A stretch of 64,000 bases of DNA from Paraburkholderia sabiae (GCF_030412785.1 NZ_CP125295.1:620001-684000), one strand, 5' to 3'; counted from the first letter of the stretch, positions 8,554 to 19,036 are shown. Numbers and translations: made by a program. The notes: generated by a model from the letters alone, not told the origin.

Positions 8554-9312
8554 TTACTTCGGCTGCATCCGGATCGCGCCGTCGAGACGAATCACTTCGC
8601 CGTTGAGCATCGGGTTGTCGAAGATCTGCTTGACGAGCATTGCGTACTCGTTCGGCTTGCCGAGGCGCGGCGGGAACGGCACCATCGCGCCGAGCGCGTC
8701 CTGCACCTCTTGCGGCATGCCGAGCAGCATCGGCGTTTCGAAGATGCCCGGCGCAATCGTCATCACGCGGATTGCGTTGCGCGACAGATCGCGCGCGACC
8801 GGCAACGTCATGCCCGCGACGCCCGCTTTCGATGCCGCATACGCCGCCTGACCGATCTGTCCGTCGAACGCTGCGACGGACGCCGTGTTCACGATCACGC
8901 CGCGTTCGCCGAGCGCGTTCGGCTCGAGCTTCGACATCTCTGCCGCCGCGAGGCGAATCATGTTGAACGTGCCGACGAGATTGATCGACACCGTGCGCGC
9001 AAACGAATGCAACGGATGCGGGCCGTCCTTGCCGACCGTCTTCATGGCAGGCGCGACGCCCGCGCAATTGACGAGGCCGCGCAGCGCGCCGAGCTTCGTC
9101 GCGGCTTCGACGGCTTGTGCTGCATCGTCTTCGCGGCTCACGTCGCATTTGACGAACACGCCGCCCAGTTCCTTCGCGAGCGCCTCGCCGGCGTCGTGGT
9201 TCAGGTCCGCGAGCACGACCTTGCCGCCGTTCTCCGCGAACAGGCGCGCCGTCGCGGCGCCCAGGCCGGACGCGCCGCCCGTGACCAGAAACACGTTGTC
9301 CTTGATGTCCAT
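8554..9312 (-). CDS. SDR oxidoreductase, 3-hydroxyacyl-CoA dehydrogenase type II-like
   Basis: A 252-residue classical short-chain dehydrogenase. The NAD site is [13 protein letters not shown] (residues 10-22), the adenine Asp is in VLADLN, then NCAGVAP, and the catalytic Ser-Tyr-Lys set is in [23 protein letters not shown]. The C-terminal segment [39 protein letters not shown] matches the HSD10-like group that oxidises 3-hydroxyacyl-CoA or 2-methyl-3-hydroxybutyryl-CoA. Substrate is inferred from that resemblance. A ribosome binding site AAGGAG lies just before the ATG. It stands alone between two terminators. Confidence 0.88.
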   Translation of the reverse strand: MDIKDNVFLVTGGASGLGAATARLFAENGGKVVLADLNHDAGEALAKELGGVFVKCDVSREDDAAQAVEAATKLGALRGLVNCAGVAPAMKTVGKDGPHPLHSFARTVSINLVGTFNMIRLAAAEMSKLEPNALGERGVIVNTASVAAFDGQIGQAAYAASKAGVAGMTLPVARDLSRNAIRVMTIAPGIFETPMLLGMPQEVQDALGAMVPFPPRLGKPNEYAMLVKQIFDNPMLNGEVIRLDGAIRMQPK

Positions 9313-9493
9313 GTCTTCTCCTTGATGGAATGCGTGATCGCGTGATTTGGAATTGTTGTCGCCGATCGATTTTAACGGGTCGCTCTCACGCGTCAAACCG
9401 CGCAAACGGCATAGGACGAATGACGCGTGTGCGTCGTTATTGAGCAGCTGCGCTCAGTGCTCCGAACGAACCACGCGAGCAATAAGCGCGCAA

Positions 9494-9520
9494 TAAAAAA
9501 CCCGCCGTAAAAGGCGGGTT
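9494..9520 (-). terminator. Rho-independent terminator of adk
   Basis: Minus-strand hairpin AACCCGCC/GGCGGGTT (9499-9506, 9513-9520) followed by a T-run (plus A-run 9495-9500). Confidence 0.85.
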
Positions 9521-9547
9521 CTTTTGTGTGCTGCGCGCGATGCGCGA

Positions 9548-10228
<681 letters not shown>

Positions 10229-10409
10229 CTATGTAAATTCTGTCTGGCGCGCCGCGCATCGATTATCTCTGCTGCAGTCAACGCTCTTGATTCTTTGTTG
10301 TCCGCTCTGATTGCCGGGCAGCTTTTCGCTGCCGGCTTCGCGCTGCACGTGTGAACGGCGCTGCGAAGCAAACGGCAAAACAGGCGAATTAAAAATACGG
10401 GCGAACGGT

Positions 10410-10435
10410 GATATCGATCAATGTGCATCGATATC
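10410..10435. repeat. Inverted repeat between kdsB and adk
   Basis: GATATCGAT and ATCGATATC, perfect 9-bp arms with 8 bases between, just downstream of the kdsB stop on the minus strand. No T-tract follows, so it may be an operator for adk or an mRNA-stabilising hairpin. Confidence 0.4.
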
Positions 10436-10458
10436 GGATGAATCGCGCGAACGATCGA

Positions 10459-11277
10459 TTATGCCATGCCTTTTTGCGCTGACGACCCGAAAAACGCCTG
10501 TACACGGGCAAGATCGTCGGGTGTGTCGACACCCGGCAGAGGCGCGTCGTGCGTGACGAGCACGGCGATGCGCTCGCCGTGCCACATGGCGCGCAGCTGT
10601 TCGAGCGCTTCGCTCTGTTCGATCGGCGAGATGGAGAGACTCGGGTAAGTACGGAGAAACTTCGCGCGGTACGCATACAGCCCGATATGCCGATGAACGG
10701 CGGCGGGCGCAGGCGGCGCAGGCATCTGCGCGACGTTCGGCCAGTGCGCCTGATACGCGTCGCGAGCCCACGGAATCGGCGCGCGCGAGAAGTACAGCGC
10801 AACGCCGCGCGCATCGAGCACGACCTTCACGACATTCGGATTGAAGACTTCGGCGGGATCGTGAATGGGATGCGCGGCCGTGGCGATCACGCAGCCGTCC
10901 GTTGCAGCAAGGTGCGACGCTACGCCGCGCACCAGCGCGGGATCGATCAGCGGCTCATCGCCCTGCACGTTGACGACGATCGTGTCGTCGCTCCAGCCGT
11001 AATGCGCGGCTACTTCCGCGAGACGGTCGGTGCCCGACGGATGATCGGCGCGCGTCATCATCACGTCGATGCCGTGTGCGCGCACGACATCGAAGACCTC
11101 TTGCGCATCGGTTGCGACCAGCACCTGCTGCGCGCCCGATTCGAGCGCGCGCTCCGCAACGCGCACGACCATCGGCTTGCCGCCGATATCGGCGAGCGGC
11201 TTGTTCGGCAGACGCGTCGAAGCGAGGCGCGCCGGGACCACGGCGATGAAGGGCGGAGTGTGCTGGGTGTCGTTCAT
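10459..11277 (-). CDS. kdsB: 3-deoxy-manno-octulosonate cytidylyltransferase KdsB
   Basis: A 272-residue cytoplasmic enzyme that activates Kdo with CTP for lipopolysaccharide inner-core assembly. Signature elements: [28 protein letters not shown] at the N-terminus (CTP loop), [16 protein letters not shown] near residue 80, [12 protein letters not shown] with the metal-binding Asp, and [15 protein letters not shown]. The ATG at 11277 starts [10 protein letters not shown], directly before the conserved core; the frame is open further upstream but lacks homology. It follows the Trm112-like gene and lpxK, giving an LPS cluster. Confidence 0.96.
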   Translation of the reverse strand: MNDTQHTPPFIAVVPARLASTRLPNKPLADIGGKPMVVRVAERALESGAQQVLVATDAQEVFDVVRAHGIDVMMTRADHPSGTDRLAEVAAHYGWSDDTIVVNVQGDEPLIDPALVRGVASHLAATDGCVIATAAHPIHDPAEVFNPNVVKVVLDARGVALYFSRAPIPWARDAYQAHWPNVAQMPAPPAPAAVHRHIGLYAYRAKFLRTYPSLSISPIEQSEALEQLRAMWHGERIAVLVTHDAPLPGVDTPDDLARVQAFFGSSAQKGMA

Positions 11278-11405
11278 GGAAGTGACAGCGGCCTCGGCGA
11301 GGCTGAGAAAGACGCGCCGCCTCACAGGCGGCGCGGTATGCGAGTTCGTATTGCGACCGGCGTGCGAGGCGTCATCATGCGATGCCGCGTTGCACGCAAC
11401 GGCGC

Positions 11406-11609
11406 TCAGGCCACGGAGCCGGGGTTCAGATCGACAGGCGTGCCTTCGACCGTTTGCCGCGCTTCGTCGACGAGCATGACGGGAATGCCGTCGCGGATCG
11501 GGTAGGCGAGCTTGTCCGCGTTGCAGATCAATTCCTGCGCGGCGCGGTCGTAGCTGAGCGGACCCTTGCAGATCGGGCAAACGAGAATTTCAAGCAGGCG
11601 AGCGTCCAC
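11406..11609 (-). CDS. Trm112 family zinc-ribbon-like small protein
   Basis: A 67-residue protein translated from a [25 protein letters not shown], then [26 protein letters not shown]. This is the YcaR/UPF0434 (Trm112) fold. One CPIC knuckle is present, but the second has only one Cys, so zinc binding may be incomplete. The start overlaps the last 20 bases of lpxK and a GGAGA site precedes it, indicating translational coupling. The same trio, lpxK-ycaR-kdsB, occurs in many proteobacteria. Its exact role is not known; some relatives act as activators of methyltransferases. Confidence 0.85.
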   Translation of the reverse strand: MDARLLEILVCPICKGPLSYDRAAQELICNADKLAYPIRDGIPVMLVDEARQTVEGTPVDLNPGSVA

Positions 11610-12606
11610 GGACTTTCTCCACAACAAGTGCAATGAGGCGATGATCGAGCGTGGCTTCGACGGGAACGACCCAAAGCCGCGCGTCATGCCAGGACCCCAA
11701 TTTTACCGCATCCTTTTCGGTGATCAGGATCGCATCGGCGTCCACGTCGACGAACGGATTCGTGCTGAACGCATAGTGATCGGGCAACGCGCGCGTGTCG
11801 GGCGAGAGGCCCGCCGCGCGCAGCGTCGCGAAGAAGCGCTCGGGCGCGCCGATGCCCGCCGCGGCGAGCACGCGCTCGCCTTTGAATTGCGCGAGCGGGC
11901 GGCGCAGACGCGGATTGTCGAGATGCCACGCGTCGCCGGGCGCGAGATCGAGCGAGAAGGTGTTTGGCCACGGCGGCATCGCGCGGTCGTAGGGATTGTT
12001 GATCAGCGTGGCGTCGCGCTGGCGCGACAGCGGCTCGCGCAACGGTCCGGCAGGCAGCAGGAAGCCGTTGCCGCCCAGCCGGTGATCGAACACGACGATC
12101 TCCGCGTCGCGTTCCAGCCGATAGTGCTGCAAGCCGTCGTCGCTGACGATCACGTCGACATCGCGATGCGCCTTGCACAGCGCCTCGGCGGCCGCGACGC
12201 GATCGGGGCAGACGAACACGGGTGCGCCCGTGCGGCGCGCGATCAGCAGCGGTTCGTCGCCAGCTTGCGACGCCTTCGACGTCGGCGTGACGAGCGTCGG
12301 CTGCGTAATCTTCGCGCCGTAGCCGCGCGATACGACGCCAGGCGTGAAGCCTGCGCTGCGCAGCGCCTGCACCAGCGCGATCACCGTCGGCGTCTTGCCC
12401 GTGCCGCCGACCGTCACGTTGCCCACGATCACGACAGGCACGCGCACACGCACCGACTTCAGCCAGCCCAGTTTGAACGCCGCGCGTCGCCCGAGCGCGA
12501 CCGCGCCGAAGACGCACGCAAGCGGCGTCATCGCCCACGCGAGCGGACCGCGCTGCTGCCACTCGCGCGCGATACGCGTTTCGAGGCGGGAAGCGAGATC
12601 GCTCAT
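11590..12606 (-). CDS. lpxK: Tetraacyldisaccharide 4'-kinase LpxK
   Basis: A 338-residue inner-membrane-associated kinase that phosphorylates the 4' position of the lipid A precursor. The N-terminus has a short hydrophobic anchor ([16 protein letters not shown]), followed by [21 protein letters not shown], an LpxK-type Walker A loop near residue 62, then VVSRGYGAK and [38 protein letters not shown]-terminal [24 protein letters not shown] is typical. Often exbB-exbD or msbA lies directly upstream; here nothing does. Confidence 0.95.
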   Translation of the reverse strand: MSDLASRLETRIAREWQQRGPLAWAMTPLACVFGAVALGRRAAFKLGWLKSVRVRVPVVIVGNVTVGGTGKTPTVIALVQALRSAGFTPGVVSRGYGAKITQPTLVTPTSKASQAGDEPLLIARRTGAPVFVCPDRVAAAEALCKAHRDVDVIVSDDGLQHYRLERDAEIVVFDHRLGGNGFLLPAGPLREPLSRQRDATLINNPYDRAMPPWPNTFSLDLAPGDAWHLDNPRLRRPLAQFKGERVLAAAGIGAPERFFATLRAAGLSPDTRALPDHYAFSTNPFVDVDADAILITEKDAVKLGSWHDARLWVVPVEATLDHRLIALVVEKVRGRSPA

Positions 12607-13198
12607 CGGCGGGCAGCCGGCTTGCGCGGCGCGTCAGACGGGACGGACAGGGCGGACACGGACATCAGCAGGCATCTCCGGGCGGTCGGTTGCATCGGCG
12701 GTTGGATGATCAAGGGAACCACGATACGTGGACAACAAGCGAACGCAACAAACGAACAACAAAGGACGGCAGCGGCGAAAAACCATTGGCTTGGATCGCT
12801 CGCGCGACGGGCGCCAGATTCCGCCAGAACCCGGCACTCTAGCGCGCGGGCGGCGTCGGCTGCAAGTCGGGACGGCGTTCAGAGGCCCGCCGCGCACGGC
12901 GAATGCTTTATTCATAGCCTGTGGATAACTTTGTGGAGAACCTGCCTTGCAATCTGTCGGAATGGCCGCCCCGCAAGCATCGCGTCGGCAAAAGGGAACT
13001 TTTAAAAGATGAAAAATCCATAAAAATCAATTGGTTAATTGGTATTAAGTGGGCTCTGGCGCGGTTTTGAGGTCGTCTTCCACGGCGCTCCCGACATGTG
13101 GACACTTTTAACAATCCGGCTAAAGACGTTGAGAACACGCTGGACCTGACTGGCCGATCGGTCTATCGTCTGTCCGGCCTGTCAAAACCATTCTTCGC
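12607..13198. other. 592-bp intergenic region between lpxK and xseA
   Basis: No supportable gene. It contains a single DnaA-box-like TGTGGATAA (12920-12928) followed at once by a second TTGTGGAGAA, and an AT-rich island at about 13000-13047 that stands out against the GC-rich background and contains the near-repeat AATTGGTTAATTGG. lpxK and xseA start divergently from this region. Confidence 0.5.
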
Positions 13199-14578
13199 AT
13201 GAATTCCGAAAGTCAGTTCTCGTCCCCTGTTGGTGCGGGCGGCGACGCCGTCGTTCCCGTCTCGGTGCTCAATCGCGCGATCGGGACCATGCTCGAACGC
13301 TCGTTTCCGCTCGTGTGGGTGTCGGGCGAAGTGTCGAACTTCACGCGCGCCGCGAGCGGGCACTGGTATTTCTCGATCAAGGACGCGCAGGCGCAGATGC
13401 GCTGCGTGATGTTCCGCGGCCGCGCGCAATACGCCGAATTCACGCCGCGCGAAGGCGACAAGATCGAAGTGCGCGCGCTCGTCACGATGTACGAGCCGCG
13501 CGGCGAACTTCAATTGAACGTCGAAGCGGTGCGCCGCACAGGTCAGGGCCGACTGTACGAAGCGTTCCTGCGGCTCAAGGCGCAACTCGAAGGCGAAGGT
13601 CTGTTCGATCCGCAGCGCAAGCGCGCGCTGCCCGCGCATCCGCGTTCGATCGGCATCGTCACGTCGTTGCAGGCGGCCGCGTTGCGCGACGTGCTGACTA
13701 CGTTGGCACGCCGCGCGCCGCACATTCCCGTGATCGTCTATCCGGCGCCCGTGCAGGGTGCAGGTGTCAGCGCGAAGCTGGCCGCGATGGTCGAAGCGGC
13801 GAACCGGCGGCGCGAAGTGGATGTGCTGATCGTGTGTCGAGGCGGCGGTTCGATCGAAGATTTGTGGGCGTTCAACGAAGAAGTGCTGGCGCGCGCGATC
13901 GCGGCGAGCGAGGTGCCCGTCGTGAGCGGCGTCGGTCACGAAACTGACTTCACGATCGCCGACTTCGCCGCCGACGTCCGCGCGCCGACACCGACGGGCG
14001 CCGCCGAACTCGTCAGCCCGCAACGCGTGCTGCTGTTGCGCGATCTCGATCATCGGCATGCGACGCTCGCGCGTGGCTTCGGACGCATGATGGAGCGACG
14101 CGCACAACAGCTCGACTGGCTCGCGCGGCGTCTCGTGTCGCCCGCTGAACGACTCGCGCGGCAACGCACGCACTTGCAGCAGCTGAGCGTGCGGCTCGCG
14201 TCGGCGGGTGCGCGGCCCGTGCGCGATGCGCGTGCGCGTTTCTCGCTCGTGCAGATGCGCTGGCAGCGCTGGCGTCCCGATCTCACGTCGCATCGTTCGA
14301 AAGTGACGGGCCTTTCAGAGCGCCTCGACCGTGCACTGTTGCGTCAACATGAAAGACACGTTGCGCGCGTGGAAACGCTTGCCGCGCGGCTCGAAGTATT
14401 GAGTCCGCAACGCACGCTCGAACGTGGTTACGCAGCCTTGCTCGATGCGCAAAACGGTCGCGCGGTGCGTGCGCCATCTGCATTGAAGCCGGGCCGGCGC
14501 ATGACCGTTCACCTCGCGGAAGGCTCGGCGGATATCGCGTTGTCGGATGTTCAGCCGCGTCTTACGGATGGCTTTTAA
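13199..14578 (+). CDS. xseA: Exodeoxyribonuclease VII large subunit
   Basis: A 459-residue catalytic subunit of exonuclease VII, which degrades single-stranded DNA from both ends together with XseB. An N-terminal OB fold ([48 protein letters not shown]) is followed by the nuclease core with [42 protein letters not shown] and [29 protein letters not shown]. The C-terminal half is a long coiled-coil-like helical region ending in the ERGYA block. xseB is not adjacent. Confidence 0.95.
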   Translation: MNSESQFSSPVGAGGDAVVPVSVLNRAIGTMLERSFPLVWVSGEVSNFTRAASGHWYFSIKDAQAQMRCVMFRGRAQYAEFTPREGDKIEVRALVTMYEPRGELQLNVEAVRRTGQGRLYEAFLRLKAQLEGEGLFDPQRKRALPAHPRSIGIVTSLQAAALRDVLTTLARRAPHIPVIVYPAPVQGAGVSAKLAAMVEAANRRREVDVLIVCRGGGSIEDLWAFNEEVLARAIAASEVPVVSGVGHETDFTIADFAADVRAPTPTGAAELVSPQRVLLLRDLDHRHATLARGFGRMMERRAQQLDWLARRLVSPAERLARQRTHLQQLSVRLASAGARPVRDARARFSLVQMRWQRWRPDLTSHRSKVTGLSERLDRALLRQHERHVARVETLAARLEVLSPQRTLERGYAALLDAQNGRAVRAPSALKPGRRMTVHLAEGSADIALSDVQPRLTDGF

Positions 14579-14696
14579 GTGCTGATCGCCACAGTAGTTT
14601 TGACCTTCGTATGACATGTGAAAACACGCTGCGCGAGCATTAATTACGCTGCGCGTGCAGCGCGTTTTCGCAATGAATGCCATAAAGGGCTTGCGT

Positions 14697-14725
14697 TTGC
14701 GGGGTTATTCCAAGTCGCCTACAAT
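14697..14725 (+). promoter_or_regulatory. sodB promoter
   Basis: TTGCGG (14697-14702), 17-base spacer, TACAAT (14720-14725), about 55 bases before the sodB start. Confidence 0.6.
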
Positions 14726-14785
14726 CGAGTGCTCCCACAGCGTTATCCGCAGACTCCCCATAAACAGATACAAAGGAATAGCACC

Positions 14786-15364
14786 ATGGAACATACGCTC
14801 CCGCCGCTGCCGTTCGCCAAGAACGCACTCGCTCCGCACATGTCGGAAGAGACGCTCGAGTTTCACTACGGCAAGCACCATCAGACCTATGTGACCAACC
14901 TGAACAATCTGATCAAGGGCACTGAGTTCGAAAGCCTGTCGCTGGAAGAAATCGTCAAGAAGTCGTCGGGCGGCGTGTTCAACAACTCGGCGCAAGTGTG
15001 GAACCACACGTTCTTCTGGAACAGCCTGTCGCCGCAAGGTGGCGGTGCACCGAAGGGCGCGCTCGCGGACGCGATCAACGCGAAGTGGGGTTCCTTCGAC
15101 AAGTTCAAGGAAGAGTTCACGAAGACGGCAGTCGGCACGTTCGGCTCGGGCTGGGCATGGCTCGTGAAGAAGGCTGACGGTTCGCTGGATCTGGTCTCGA
15201 CCAGCAATGCAGCTACGCCGCTGACCACGGACGCCAAGGCGCTGCTGACGATCGACGTGTGGGAACACGCGTACTACATCGACTATCGCAACGCACGTCC
15301 GAAGTTCGTCGAAGCATACTGGAACATCGTCAACTGGGCTTTCGCTGAAAAGAATTTCGCGTAA
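14786..15364 (+). CDS. sodB: Superoxide dismutase [Fe]
   Basis: A 192-residue cytoplasmic enzyme dismutating superoxide. Metal ligands are visible: His in [10 protein letters not shown] (near residue 27), His in [11 protein letters not shown] (near 74), and Asp/His in [16 protein letters not shown] (near 157-161). The [11 protein letters not shown] and [10 protein letters not shown] context favours the iron type over manganese, by family resemblance. An AAAGGAA ribosome binding site lies before the ATG, and a strong terminator follows at 15411. Confidence 0.96.
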   Translation: MEHTLPPLPFAKNALAPHMSEETLEFHYGKHHQTYVTNLNNLIKGTEFESLSLEEIVKKSSGGVFNNSAQVWNHTFFWNSLSPQGGGAPKGALADAINAKWGSFDKFKEEFTKTAVGTFGSGWAWLVKKADGSLDLVSTSNAATPLTTDAKALLTIDVWEHAYYIDYRNARPKFVEAYWNIVNWAFAEKNFA

Positions 15365-15410
15365 GTTCCTGCAAGCATTCCTGGTGAAACCGGGAATGAC
15401 GGCATGACAA

Positions 15411-15442
15411 AAAAGCCCTCATTGATGAGGGCTTTTTCTTTT
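15411..15442 (+). terminator. Rho-independent terminator of sodB
   Basis: AAAAGCCCTCAT/ATGAGGGCTTTT stem with a 2-base loop, then TCTTTT. Confidence 0.9.
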
Positions 15443-15496
15443 GCGTGCTTTTATTGATTCGCTATCCGTATCAATATCGGCATGCTGTGCTGATGG

Positions 15497-15525
15497 AAAA
15501 ACGCCGCTCGAATGAGCGGCGTTTT
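15497..15525 (-). terminator. Rho-independent terminator of the NYN-domain gene
   Basis: AAAACGCCGCTC/GAGCGGCGTTTT (15498-15509, 15514-15525), read on the minus strand with following T's. Confidence 0.85.
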
Positions 15526-15548
15526 CGTTTTCGCGTGACGCGTATCGG

Positions 15549-16856
15549 TTACTCGGTATCGCTGGTTGCTTCCGTCTTGCGAGGACGGCGGCTGCGCGTC
15601 GCCGATTTGCGCGACGGTCGCTTTTTCGCAGCGGGCGCTGGCGTCGCCGAATCTTCTGCTTCGAACAACGGCGCTTGAGGCTCAGACGCCGCAACCGGCT
15701 CGGCGGCACGAGGCGTATCTGCGGGCGAAGCTTCGACGCCTTCGACGCGTTCCGTCTTCGCCTTCTTCGCTTTCTTCGCAGCGGGCTTGCGCGTACCGCG
15801 ATCCTTGCGACGCGTGTCGCTCTTTGCCTTCTCCGCAGGTTCGGTCGACACGACAAACGGCGTAACGTCAGTGACATCATCTGCCGGCAACTCTGCTTCG
15901 ACGACGGAGCCAGCAACGGCCGTTTCCTCCAGTTCGACGATCTCGGCAGCAGCCGGCATTGCGGCCCATTCGTCGCCCGTTTCGCGCGGCGCCACGACTT
16001 CGACGGGCGCAGCGCCAGCAGGCGCCGCGCTGCGATACACGAACGTGCCCGACTTCTCGTCGCGGCCCACTTCGAGCAGTCCGCGCGACTGCGCTTCTTC
16101 GAGCAGATTGCCGAATGCGCGAAAACCGTAGTACGTCTCGTTGAAATCGGGCTTGCGGCGCTTGATCGCGTTCTTCAGCACCGATGCCCAGATCTTGCCG
16201 CTGTCGCCGCGCTCGGACGCCAGTGCATCGAAAGTCTGCACGGCGAACTCGATTGCCTTCGTCTTGCGCGTCTCGAGATCTTCCTTGCGCTTCTCGCCTT
16301 CGGGCGCGCGCTTCGACGGCTGTTGTGCTGTCTGTTGCGCGGCCTTCGCGTTGTCGCGTTTGGCGGCGGCGCGCTGGTTTTCGCGCACGAGATCATCGTA
16401 GAAGATGAACTCGTCGCAGTTCGCCGTCAGCAGATCGGAAGTGGAGCGCTGTACGCCGACGCCGATCACCTGCTTCGCGTTTTCGCGCAGCTTCGACACG
16501 AGCGGCGAAAAATCCGAATCGCCGCTGATGATGACGAACGTGTTGACGTGCGACTTCGTATAGCAGAGATCGAGTGCATCGACGACGAGGCGAATGTCCG
16601 CGGAATTCTTGCCCGACTGCCGCACGTGCGGAATTTCGATCAGCTCGAAATTCGCTTCGTGCATCGCGGCCTTGAAGCCCTTGTAGCGGTCCCAGTCGCA
16701 ATACGCCTTCTTCACGACGATGCTGCCTTTCAGCAGCAGGCGCTCCAGCACCAGCTTGATGTCGAATTTTTCGTATTTCGCATCGCGCACGCCGAGCGCG
16801 ACGTTTTCGAAATCACAGAACAGCGCCATGCTGACGGTATCCTGGGATGACGCCAT
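15549..16856 (-). CDS. NYN-domain (PIN-like) protein with LOTUS/OST-HTH-like domain
   Basis: A 435-residue protein with three parts. Residues about 8-155 are a NYN nuclease-like domain: ALFCDFENVALG (Asp15), SADIRLVVDAL (Asp87, Asp93) and VIISGDSDFSPLV (Asp113, Asp115), the acidic residues expected to hold metal. Residues about 195-280 (ERGDSGKIWASVLKNAIKRRKPDFNETYYGFRAF and on) resemble an OST-HTH/LOTUS RNA-binding winged helix. The last ~150 residues are low-complexity, first acidic/Ala-rich, then Lys/Arg-rich tracts such as RKDRGTRKPAAKKAKKAK. An RNA-directed nuclease or RNA-binding role is inferred. It is a monocistronic gene with its own terminator. Confidence 0.85.
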   Translation of the reverse strand: MASSQDTVSMALFCDFENVALGVRDAKYEKFDIKLVLERLLLKGSIVVKKAYCDWDRYKGFKAAMHEANFELIEIPHVRQSGKNSADIRLVVDALDLCYTKSHVNTFVIISGDSDFSPLVSKLRENAKQVIGVGVQRSTSDLLTANCDEFIFYDDLVRENQRAAAKRDNAKAAQQTAQQPSKRAPEGEKRKEDLETRKTKAIEFAVQTFDALASERGDSGKIWASVLKNAIKRRKPDFNETYYGFRAFGNLLEEAQSRGLLEVGRDEKSGTFVYRSAAPAGAAPVEVVAPRETGDEWAAMPAAAEIVELEETAVAGSVVEAELPADDVTDVTPFVVSTEPAEKAKSDTRRKDRGTRKPAAKKAKKAKTERVEGVEASPADTPRAAEPVAASEPQAPLFEAEDSATPAPAAKKRPSRKSATRSRRPRKTEATSDTE

Positions 16857-16953
16857 ATGCTTCTCCAGTGAAGTGCAGGCTCGATCGTCTCACACAACGG
16901 GGCGTCGATCGAGTGTTTGCAAGGTGCTTGCGCCGAACTGCTCCGCGCTGCGC

Positions 16954-17553
16954 TCAGGCGCCGCCGAACGTCCCGTTCTCCGCAACCGCGCTGACGAATT
17001 CTTCCGTCGACCGCACGAAACCCATGCGCGGGAAAATATCCTCGACGGGAAAACGGTGCGTATCGCCGGACAAACCCGACATTGCGTCTTCGATGAAGAT
17101 CAGCTCGTAGCCTTGATCGAACGCGGCGCGTGCCGTCGACTCGACGCCGAAGTTCGTCGCGATGCCCGTCAGCGCAATGGTGCGAATGCCCCGGCGACGC
17201 AATTGCTGTTCCAGATCGGTGCCGAAGAACGCGCCCCATTGGCGCTTCGTCACGATCACGTCGCCGGCCTGCACGTTGCATTCGGGCACGAGGTCCGACG
17301 CTTGCGGCGGCGGAGCGGGCGCGTCGCGCGGACGCAGCGGCGCGTCGGCGGGCAAGGACAGCAGTTGCGCGACGTCGACGCGCACAAAAACCACGGTGCC
17401 GCCCGCCGCGCGCAACGCATCGGCGGCGCGCACGGAACGCGCGACCACATCCGCTGCCGAATGCGGCATCAGTTGCCGCCCGACGTTGCTGTGTTGCAGA
17501 TCGATCAGCACGAGGGCGGTGCTGCGCGGATCGATGGAAAGCGCTTGCGTCAT
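16954..17553 (-). CDS. Isochorismatase-fold hydrolase, catalytic Cys absent (YecD-like)
   Basis: A 199-residue protein of the cysteine hydrolase superfamily. The family triad is Asp-Lys-Cys; here Asp18 (LVLIDLQ) and Lys103 (VTKRQWGAFFGTDL) are present, but the nucleophile position in GIATNFGVESTAR is Gly136 rather than Cys. The TN-x-GVESTAR pattern matches the E. coli YecD-type subgroup, which also lacks the Cys, so this is a subgroup trait rather than a sequencing error. Activity is unknown. It is divergent from a TetR regulator 48 bases away, which probably controls it. Confidence 0.85.
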   Translation of the reverse strand: MTQALSIDPRSTALVLIDLQHSNVGRQLMPHSAADVVARSVRAADALRAAGGTVVFVRVDVAQLLSLPADAPLRPRDAPAPPPQASDLVPECNVQAGDVIVTKRQWGAFFGTDLEQQLRRRGIRTIALTGIATNFGVESTARAAFDQGYELIFIEDAMSGLSGDTHRFPVEDIFPRMGFVRSTEEFVSAVAENGTFGGA

Positions 17554-17567
17554 GCGTCACCTATATG

Positions 17568-17581
17568 TGAGGATGGCCTCA
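17568..17581. promoter_or_regulatory. Candidate TetR operator
   Basis: TGAGG-ATGG-CCTCA, a perfect 5-bp inverted repeat in the 48-base gap between the divergent hydrolase and TetR genes. Position and symmetry suit autoregulation. Confidence 0.45.
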
Positions 17582-17601
17582 GGTCATGATAGTCGATCAA
17601 C

Positions 17602-18213
17602 ATGAGTCTTGCCTCAGATAATCCGAAAGTGCGGCGCGTTCCGCAGCAGGAACGCGCGGCAAAGCGTGTCGACGCGCTGCTTGACGCCGCCGGCGACGTG
17701 ATCGCCGAGCGCGGCTTCGACGCGGCCACGATGACGGCGATCGCCGAACGTGCGGGCACGTCGATCGGTGCCGTCTATCAATACTTTCCGAACAAGGATG
17801 CGCTCGTTTTTGCGCTGCGCACGCGTTACGGCGATGAAATGGAGGCGCAGTGGAGCGCGTTGGGCGAGGCGGCGCAGGACGGCAGCGTCGATGAACTCGT
17901 CGATCGTATTTTCACGCTGATGACGGATTTCATGGCGGCGCGGCCCGCGTATCTGCCGCTGCTGTCGGTGACGCTGAATTTCAAACGCGATGCCGCCGCG
18001 CGCAACCGCTTGCGCGGTCGGTTCGCCGAACTGTTTCAGCGCTACAGCACAGCGTTATCGGACGACGACGCGTTTCGCGTCGCCGAAGTCGCGTTGCAGG
18101 TCGTGAAGAGTCTGAATCCGCTGTACGCCGCCGCGAAGCAGAAAGAGCGCAAGGCGCTGGTCGACGAGTACAAGCTGGTTGTATCGACGTATCTCGCCGC
18201 GCGCCTGCGCTGA
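17602..18213 (+). CDS. TetR/AcrR family transcriptional regulator
   Basis: A 203-residue repressor-like protein. Residues about 20-70 form the TetR HTH: RVDALLDAAGDVIAERGFDAATMTAIAERAGTSIGAVYQYFPNKDAL, with FPNKDALVFALRTRY closing the domain. The C-terminal ligand-binding half is helical (DELVDRIFTLMTDFMAARPAYLPLL). No ligand can be assigned. It is divergent from the isochorismatase-fold gene and convergent with the ClpP paralogue, 9 bases apart. Confidence 0.9.
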   Translation: MSLASDNPKVRRVPQQERAAKRVDALLDAAGDVIAERGFDAATMTAIAERAGTSIGAVYQYFPNKDALVFALRTRYGDEMEAQWSALGEAAQDGSVDELVDRIFTLMTDFMAARPAYLPLLSVTLNFKRDAAARNRLRGRFAELFQRYSTALSDDDAFRVAEVALQVVKSLNPLYAAAKQKERKALVDEYKLVVSTYLAARLR

Positions 18214-18222
18214 AACGTTGCT

Positions 18223-18876
18223 TCAGGTCGTAGCGTGCAGTGTATCGACCGGAAGCGGCACGCGCGCCGTCAGCACGTCGTCGACGAGACCATAAGTTTT
18301 TGCCGCATCCGCGGACATGAAGTTGTCACGATCCGTGTCCCTTTCGATCTGCGTAAGGCTTTGGCCCGTCCGCTCGGCGAGCAGACTGTTCAGGCGTCCG
18401 CGCAGATACAGCACTTCTTTCGCCTGAATCTCGACGTCGGACGCCGTGCCCTGGCCGCCGCCCGATGGCTGATGGATCATGATGCGCGCGTTCGGCAGCG
18501 CATAGCGCTTGCCCGGTGCGCCCGCCGCGAGCAGAAACGTCCCCATGCTGGCCGCGAATCCGGTGCAGAGCGTCGATACATCGGGCTTGATGAACTGCAT
18601 CGTGTCGAAGATCGCGAGGCCGTCATAGACCGAGCCGCCCGGCGAATTGATGTAAAACGAAATATCCTTGTCAGGATTCTCCGATTCGAGGAACAGCAAC
18701 TGCGCGACGATCAGGCTCGCCGACTGGTCGTTGACGGGCCCGACCAGAAACACGATCCGCTCGCGCAAGAGCCGAGAATAGATGTCGTAGGCGCGCTCGC
18801 CGCGGCTCGATTGCTCGATGACGGTCGGCACGAGATTGAAGCCGGAATTGGTCGGCGTAGAGAAGTGACGATGCAT
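18223..18876 (-). CDS. ATP-dependent Clp protease proteolytic subunit, paralogue
   Basis: A 217-residue ClpP-family serine peptidase with an intact triad: Ser in [16 protein letters not shown], His in [18 protein letters not shown] and Asp in [13 protein letters not shown]. The structural motif [24 protein letters not shown] is also present. It stands away from clpX and tig, with a short basic N-terminus ([17 protein letters not shown]) and GFAASMG instead of the usual GQAASMG, so I read it as a second ClpP. The ATG at 18876 has GAGGAA upstream. The minus-strand promoter at 18957-18931 matches the ECF41 pattern, suggesting control by the divergent sigma factor. Confidence 0.88.
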   Translation of the reverse strand: MHRHFSTPTNSGFNLVPTVIEQSSRGERAYDIYSRLLRERIVFLVGPVNDQSASLIVAQLLFLESENPDKDISFYINSPGGSVYDGLAIFDTMQFIKPDVSTLCTGFAASMGTFLLAAGAPGKRYALPNARIMIHQPSGGGQGTASDVEIQAKEVLYLRGRLNSLLAERTGQSLTQIERDTDRDNFMSADAAKTYGLVDDVLTARVPLPVDTLHATT

Positions 18877-18930
18877 GCGTTCCTCGCTGATTGACTGAAG
18901 GGCCCGCGCGGTGCGGGATTTCAGTCGCAT

Positions 18931-18957
18931 GACGCGAAAGCGGGGCGCAGCGTGACA
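18931..18957 (-). promoter_or_regulatory. ECF41-type promoter for the ClpP paralogue
   Basis: Minus strand: TGTCACG (18957-18951), exactly 16 bases, then CGTC (18934-18931). This fits the TGTCACA-N16-CGTC pattern known for ECF41 sigma factors with one mismatch, 54 bases before the ClpP start. Confidence 0.6.
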
Positions 18958-18977
18958 AGGATATTTTTGCGTCGACG

Positions 18978-19004
18978 TGTCACAGCGCGGGCGGCCTGTC
19001 CGTC
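18978..19004 (+). promoter_or_regulatory. ECF41-type promoter for the sigma factor gene
   Basis: Plus strand: TGTCACA (18978-18984), exactly 16 bases, then CGTC (19001-19004). It matches the ECF41 promoter pattern exactly and lies 32 bases before the sigma gene start, suggesting autoregulation. Confidence 0.65.
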
Positions 19005-19036
19005 AAGCCGATGAACCAGCCACAGGAGCGGCACGC

